A DNA stretch of 43,318 bases. It comes from Candidatus Woesebacteria bacterium. Lineage in GTDB: Bacteria; Patescibacteriota; Microgenomatia; UBA8517; UBA10165. The DNA is taken from contig NZCP01000040.1 of the NCBI GenBank assembly GCA_002686465.1, forward strand, positions 1-43,318, in the 5' to 3' direction. The position numbers and the translations under genes were made by a program. Positions 39,798 through 43,318 of this stretch are shown piece after piece. The notes under the pieces were generated by a model that worked only from the letters and a program-made list of their open reading frames with translations, did no database searches and had not been told where the DNA came from. Position 1 is the stretch's first letter. Each line of letters begins with the position of its first letter.

Positions 39798-40000
39798 GTA
39801 CAGAAAATAATTGGGTGGAGGACCAAAAACACTATGCAGACAAAGGTGGTCACCGAAGAAGAGGTTTTAATTTGACTGAAACCAGAAAAGCATTTCCTGG
39901 TTCTGGCTGGCAGCACGAAAAGCGTACTAAGTTGCCTGCCAAAGAGCAGTTGGTGCTATTAAAATTAAGAATGCTGAGGGATTCAAACGACGGAAGATAG
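39794..40000 (+). CDS. small hypothetical protein coupled to the dTMP kinase-like gene
   Basis: 68 residues. It starts with an ATGA overlap and an AAGGAGG Shine-Dalgarno, so translation is likely. The protein is basic and polar (GGHRRRGFNLTETRKAFPGSGWQHEKR) with no known domain. It may be an accessory of the nucleotide genes. Confidence 0.6.
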   Translation: MSTENNWVEDQKHYADKGGHRRRGFNLTETRKAFPGSGWQHEKRTKLPAKEQLVLLKLRMLRDSNDGR

Positions 40001-40010
40001 TAAAATGGGG

Positions 40011-40016
40011 TATAAT
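40011..40016 (+). promoter_or_regulatory. -10 box of glyA-folD
   Basis: TATAAT followed by a leader of about 22 bases containing a small CTGC-AAG-GCAG hairpin before the ATG at 40045. Confidence 0.55.
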
Positions 40017-40044
40017 AGGATCGAAACCTGCAAGGCAGAAAATA

Positions 40045-41346
40045 ATGGACAAAAGAATTACTCAGTTATTAGCCCAAGAGGAAAAACGTCAAAGGGAGAC
40101 AATTAACCTCATTCCAAGTGAGAATTATGCTTCAAAACAGGTTCGAAACCTCGTCGGGAGCATTTTTGCAAACAAGTACTCCGAGGGCTATCCGGGCCGG
40201 CGATATTACCAAGGGAACACAATAGTTGATCAAGTGGAAAACTTGGCCGTAGAGCGGGCAAAGAAGCTTTTTGGGGTTCCTCATGCGAATGTACAACCAT
40301 ACTCTGGTTCCCCTGCTAATTCTGCAGTGCTCTTTGTCTTGTGTGATACAGAAAGTACCATTATGGGTATGGAGTTAGCTTCCGGGGGACACCTCACGCA
40401 TGGCCATCCAGGTATAACTTTCTCAGGAAAATACTTTAATTCGGTTCAATTTGGTACAGACAAGTCGGGTTTGATAGATTATGATGCAGTTGGTCGATTG
40501 GCGAAGAAGGTAAAACCCAAGGTAATGATTATCGGCACAACAGCATATCCGCTAATTTTGGACTGGCAGAAGTTTGCTCAAATTGCCAATTCTGTAGGTG
40601 CATACTTGGTTGCTGACATTGCACACGTTGCAGGGCTTGTGGTTAGCGGAGTTTATCCAAATCCGGTACCTTACGCACACATAATAACTACGACAACACA
40701 CAAAAGCTTGCGAGGGCCAAGAGGTGCGATTGTTATGGTAACAGACAAAGGGATCGCGAAAGATCCAGATTTACCTACCAAAATCGACAGAGCGGTGTTC
40801 CCAGGTTTACAAGGAGGACCGCACGATAACACCACAGCTGGTATTGCTCAGGCACTTTATGAGGCTAGCCAAGCAAGCTTTCGAAAGTACGCGAAAAAAA
40901 TAGTTGAGAATGCAAAGGTTCTGGCAAAAACGCTTCAGAATGGCTCTGTTGAGCTTGTTGGAGGTGGAACCGACTCACATCTTATCTTGGTAGACTTGAG
41001 CCCGCAGGGACTATCTGGGAATGTTGTTTCTGAGGCTATGGAGGCTGCTGGCATTGTTTCCAATCGCAATAGCGTACCCGGAGACACGTCGCCCTTTTAT
41101 CCATCCGGGATCCGTTTGGGCACGCCTGCTGTAACTACTCGAGGCATGGGGGTTGCCGAGATGAAACAGATAGGAGAGTGGATTTTGAGCGTGATTAGGC
41201 ACGTAGGGGGTGAAAAATTATCCAATGATCCCAAAGAGCGCACAAAGTTCTTAAAAGATTATAGAGAGCGTATTACCAAAGATAAATTTCTGAAGAAGAT
41301 TTCTCAAGACGTTAAAAATCTTTGTAAAAAATTCCCATTATTATGA
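40045..41346 (+). CDS. glyA: serine hydroxymethyltransferase
   Basis: 433 residues. NLIPSENYASKQVR at the N-terminus, YSEGYPGRRYY, and TTTTHKSLRGPRGAIV with the PLP lysine. GPHDNTTAGIAQAL and the C-terminal RLGTPAVTTRGM complete the family pattern. It converts serine and THF to glycine and 5,10-methylene-THF. It overlaps folD by four bases (ATGA). Confidence 0.96.
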   Translation: MDKRITQLLAQEEKRQRETINLIPSENYASKQVRNLVGSIFANKYSEGYPGRRYYQGNTIVDQVENLAVERAKKLFGVPHANVQPYSGSPANSAVLFVLCDTESTIMGMELASGGHLTHGHPGITFSGKYFNSVQFGTDKSGLIDYDAVGRLAKKVKPKVMIIGTTAYPLILDWQKFAQIANSVGAYLVADIAHVAGLVVSGVYPNPVPYAHIITTTTHKSLRGPRGAIVMVTDKGIAKDPDLPTKIDRAVFPGLQGGPHDNTTAGIAQALYEASQASFRKYAKKIVENAKVLAKTLQNGSVELVGGGTDSHLILVDLSPQGLSGNVVSEAMEAAGIVSNRNSVPGDTSPFYPSGIRLGTPAVTTRGMGVAEMKQIGEWILSVIRHVGGEKLSNDPKERTKFLKDYRERITKDKFLKKISQDVKNLCKKFPLL

Positions 41347-42173
41347 CGGCATATGTTTTTGACGGAAAAAAGTTTGCAAAAGATAAAGAAAAACTTTTAT
41401 CGAATAAAGTAAGACAATTAAAGTCTTCGGGTATTACTCCAACAGTTGCAGCAATTCTAGTGGGGAATGACACATCTTCCAAGATTTATATTGGTCTTAA
41501 GAAAAAGGCAGCAGAAAGAGTCGGCGTTGAACTTCATTTAATTAAATTTACGCGTACTACTCAGGGGAAGCTGGTGCATTTAATTAAAGAGTTGAACCAA
41601 GATAGGCAAATCCATGGCATGATGGTGCAATTACCTTTGCCTGGACAGCTAAATAATCGAGCTACCAGGGAAAAGATATTGAATACAATTGCTTCTGAGA
41701 AGGATGTAGATGGGCTTAGGAGTAAAGCTAGCTTTTTACCAGCCACTGTCAAGGCTATACTTTATTCTATTAAAGAGGCACAAAAGGTCAAATCTCTACC
41801 TAAGGATATGGGGGGTGTTGCTGCTTGCGTTGTAGGTGCTTCTGGTATGGTTGGGAAACCTTTAGCGGGGGGTTTGAGGAAGATGGGAGTGGAGGTTGTG
41901 AAAACTGATGTGAAAACTAAGAATTTAAAGGAGGAAACCTTGAAGGCTGATCTTTTAATAAGCGCTACCGGTGTACCTAACCTTATTGAGAGTGATGTGG
42001 TAAGGTCAGGAGCTGTAGTAATTGATGTAGGCGCGCCCAAGGGTGATGTTGATTTCCCTGAAGTGAGCAAGGTGGCATCGTTTATTACACCTGTGCCTGG
42101 AGGGATAGGACCAGTAACCGTTATTTCTCTTATGGAAAACGTAATTGAGGCTGCGGAAAAGTTTGATACTTGA
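41343..42173 (+). CDS. folD: methylene-THF dehydrogenase/cyclohydrolase
   Basis: 276 residues. The catalytic Lys lies in IYIGLKKKAAERVGV, then GMMVQLPLPGQLNNR, SEKDVDGL, a Rossmann motif ACVVGASGMVGKPLAGGL and the C-terminal FITPVPGGIGPVTVISLMEN. It converts methylene-THF to 10-formyl-THF, the donor for fmt and purN. Coupled to glyA. Confidence 0.95.
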   Translation: MTAYVFDGKKFAKDKEKLLSNKVRQLKSSGITPTVAAILVGNDTSSKIYIGLKKKAAERVGVELHLIKFTRTTQGKLVHLIKELNQDRQIHGMMVQLPLPGQLNNRATREKILNTIASEKDVDGLRSKASFLPATVKAILYSIKEAQKVKSLPKDMGGVAACVVGASGMVGKPLAGGLRKMGVEVVKTDVKTKNLKEETLKADLLISATGVPNLIESDVVRSGAVVIDVGAPKGDVDFPEVSKVASFITPVPGGIGPVTVISLMENVIEAAEKFDT

Positions 42174-42215
42174 CACAGAGCATAGTAGTTATTAAAGTGT
42201 TCGAAATACTCCTCT

Positions 42216-42515
42216 ATGAGCGTAGTTGAAAAGAAATCAAAAGACAGGAGTGGCCCCGAACCTCTTCAGCCGTTTGAGCGATCCTCTGATCCAAAAATAA
42301 TAAGCCGGGACTATGTGCATAGCGAAGGGTTTTTGTGTACGGTAGAGCTTCCGCACAACAATGATGGTGTTGATCCTAGCTCAGGTTGTACAGGAAGTGT
42401 TACTTTAATATTGCATCAGGGATCCAGGGGTAGTGCAACAGGGCGGTGCGATAAATGCAATAAAGAAGTTGGTACGAACACGGGCAAGATACAGTCAGGG
42501 TTGGGGATTTTGTAG
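42216..42515 (+). CDS. small protein with a zinc-like CxxC, unknown
   Basis: 99 residues. The middle is beta rich (GFLCTVELPHNNDG, GSVTLILHQGS) and carries a Cys pair, CDKCNK, near residue 80, with single Cys near 42 and 59. A possible zinc site is inferred. It sits between folD and purN, 9 bases before the latter. Family not recognised. Confidence 0.55.
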   Translation: MSVVEKKSKDRSGPEPLQPFERSSDPKIISRDYVHSEGFLCTVELPHNNDGVDPSSGCTGSVTLILHQGSRGSATGRCDKCNKEVGTNTGKIQSGLGIL

Positions 42516-42524
42516 AGAACCTTA

Positions 42525-43259
42525 ATGGTCAATTCTCCAGAGTTCAGGGAAAAAGAGCAATCCGAAAAAGTGCCTTTGGTGGTGATAATCGGAGGTGGAT
42601 CCAGGCTTCCTCCAATCATTGAACATGCCCAACAACCCGACTCACTCGTACAGATTTCCGCTGTTTTCTCTCATAAAAAAGAGTCTCCTGGGATTAGGCT
42701 TGCCAATAAGTGTCAAATTCCTGCATTTTTTGCAAATCTACCTAGATGGAAAAGGCTTCCAAGGAGAGGTCAGGAGGTATACGATCGAGAAACATACAAC
42801 AGCTGTCTTGGTGAGTTTATTTCTGAGAGATATTTTGAAAAAAATGGGGTAAAAGGTCTTGTGGTAATGGTTGGATGGGATTTAATCATGTCAGAGAAAT
42901 TTTTGAAGCACTTTCAGGCAGAAGATGGACATTTCAGGGCTATAAATCTACATCCTGCTCTGCTACCAGATGATCTAGAAAATAAAGAAGTAACTCTTTC
43001 AAACGGAGAAAAAATTCCTGTGCTTCGAGGTATGCATTCTAATCAAGCGTTTAAAGAGACACTTAAGAGAAGTTTGAAGTGGTCGGGGGCAACAGTGCAC
43101 TTTGTGACGCCCGAGGTGGATGCCGGACCGGTAGTTTTGCGCGGAGAAGTGCCGGTTCTTGCAGGAGATACAGTAGAAAGCCTAGCCGCCAGGGTGCATG
43201 AAAAAGAGGATGTGATTTTACCGAAAGCAATAGATATGATATTACGAGGACTAATATAA
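42525..43259 (+). CDS. purN: phosphoribosylglycinamide formyltransferase-like protein
   Basis: 244 residues. PLVVIIGGGSRLPPIIEHA is the N-terminal nucleotide-binding turn (usually GSGSNLQ). INLHPALLP carries the catalytic Asn-x-His, and GATVHFVTPEVDAGPVVLRGEVPV the catalytic Asp. It would transfer the formyl group of 10-formyl-THF to GAR. An insertion of about 30 residues before INLHP and the changed N-terminal loop leave room for a different substrate. Confidence 0.82.
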   Translation: MVNSPEFREKEQSEKVPLVVIIGGGSRLPPIIEHAQQPDSLVQISAVFSHKKESPGIRLANKCQIPAFFANLPRWKRLPRRGQEVYDRETYNSCLGEFISERYFEKNGVKGLVVMVGWDLIMSEKFLKHFQAEDGHFRAINLHPALLPDDLENKEVTLSNGEKIPVLRGMHSNQAFKETLKRSLKWSGATVHFVTPEVDAGPVVLRGEVPVLAGDTVESLAARVHEKEDVILPKAIDMILRGLI

Positions 43260-43281
43260 GTGGATACTGTCTAACAATATA

Positions 43282-43310
43282 TTGCAACTTTGGGTAGAAC
43301 TTGGTAAAAT
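43282..43310 (+). promoter_or_regulatory. promoter at the right window edge
   Basis: TTGCAA (43282-43287), N17, TAAAAT (43305-43310). By the pattern in this window, a leaderless gene should start within a few bases of the end at 43318. Confidence 0.5.
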
Positions 43311-43318
43311 ATTCACTA

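Noticed and set aside
11185..42173. Recoded TGA (glycine code of Gracilibacteria)
   Set aside because: TGA ends well-defined genes such as the RimK-like ligase, dcd and folD at the expected lengths.

Overview
The window looks like a chromosomal segment of a Candidate Phyla Radiation bacterium, most likely Microgenomates-like. This is an inference from gene content and style, not a database match. The signs are compact gene packing, moderate AT richness, zinc-type L28 and L33, several O-antigen-ligase-like membrane proteins, many secreted proteins with no recognisable family, a small coiled-coil protein typical of these genomes, and −10 boxes sitting about six bases upstream of start codons. 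TGA is used as a stop, so this is not the recoded Gracilibacteria/Absconditabacteria code.

Layout. 1-7.2 kb is surface and secreted proteins: a truncated O-antigen-ligase-like protein that starts at 614 and runs off the left edge, a three-gene operon ending in a protein with an NBR1-like FW domain, a Tat-type secreted propeller-like protein, a frameshifted HAD hydrolase and a filament-like secreted protein. 7.2-8.0 kb holds a four-helix-bundle (S23-like) gene between CTGA-rich arrays and an excisionase-type HTH regulator with a clear operator. 8.08-11.8 kb is an operon of a 7TM protein, a fused ATP-grasp ligase::retropepsin, a RimK-like ligase and a methyltransferase. 11.8-17.7 kb is the translation cluster on the minus strand (tRNA-Thr, Tyr, Thr, rpmG, tRNA-Trp, then rpsU; separately secE, nusG, rplK, rplA, L10 leader, rplJ, rplL), with galU on the plus strand. 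Downstream of tRNA-Trp there is a ladder of tRNA-end-containing elements spaced exactly 100 bp apart.

17.8-21.6 kb holds small orphan genes with textbook promoters, a secreted glycosidase-like propeller, an SGNH hydrolase and a probable structured ncRNA (21460-21613, minus). 21.6-27.9 kb contains an M50 protease, rpmB, and a minus-strand operon of O-antigen ligase-TPR, def, a metalloprotease-like protein, its inactive-looking paralog, and fmt. 28-33.5 kb is the cell-shape locus (mreB, mreC, mreD, PBP2), split by a lipoprotein gene and a small minus-strand gene. 34-37.7 kb has dprA, a GxxExxY protein and topA. 37.9-43.3 kb has pyrimidine genes (dcd-like, dut, dTMP kinase-like) and folate one-carbon genes (glyA, folD, purN).

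How they fit together: glyA, folD, purN, fmt and def form a one-carbon/formyl-Met theme. mreBCD/PBP2, galU and the ligases build the envelope. Two expression modes are visible. Many single genes and operon heads appear leaderless, while several ribosomal-protein genes carry good Shine-Dalgarno sites. Points most worth a second look are the ligase::retropepsin operon, the tRNA-Trp 100-bp ladder, the ncRNA at 21.5 kb, the protease/pseudoprotease pair between def and fmt, and dispersed short repeats that have entered coding sequences.
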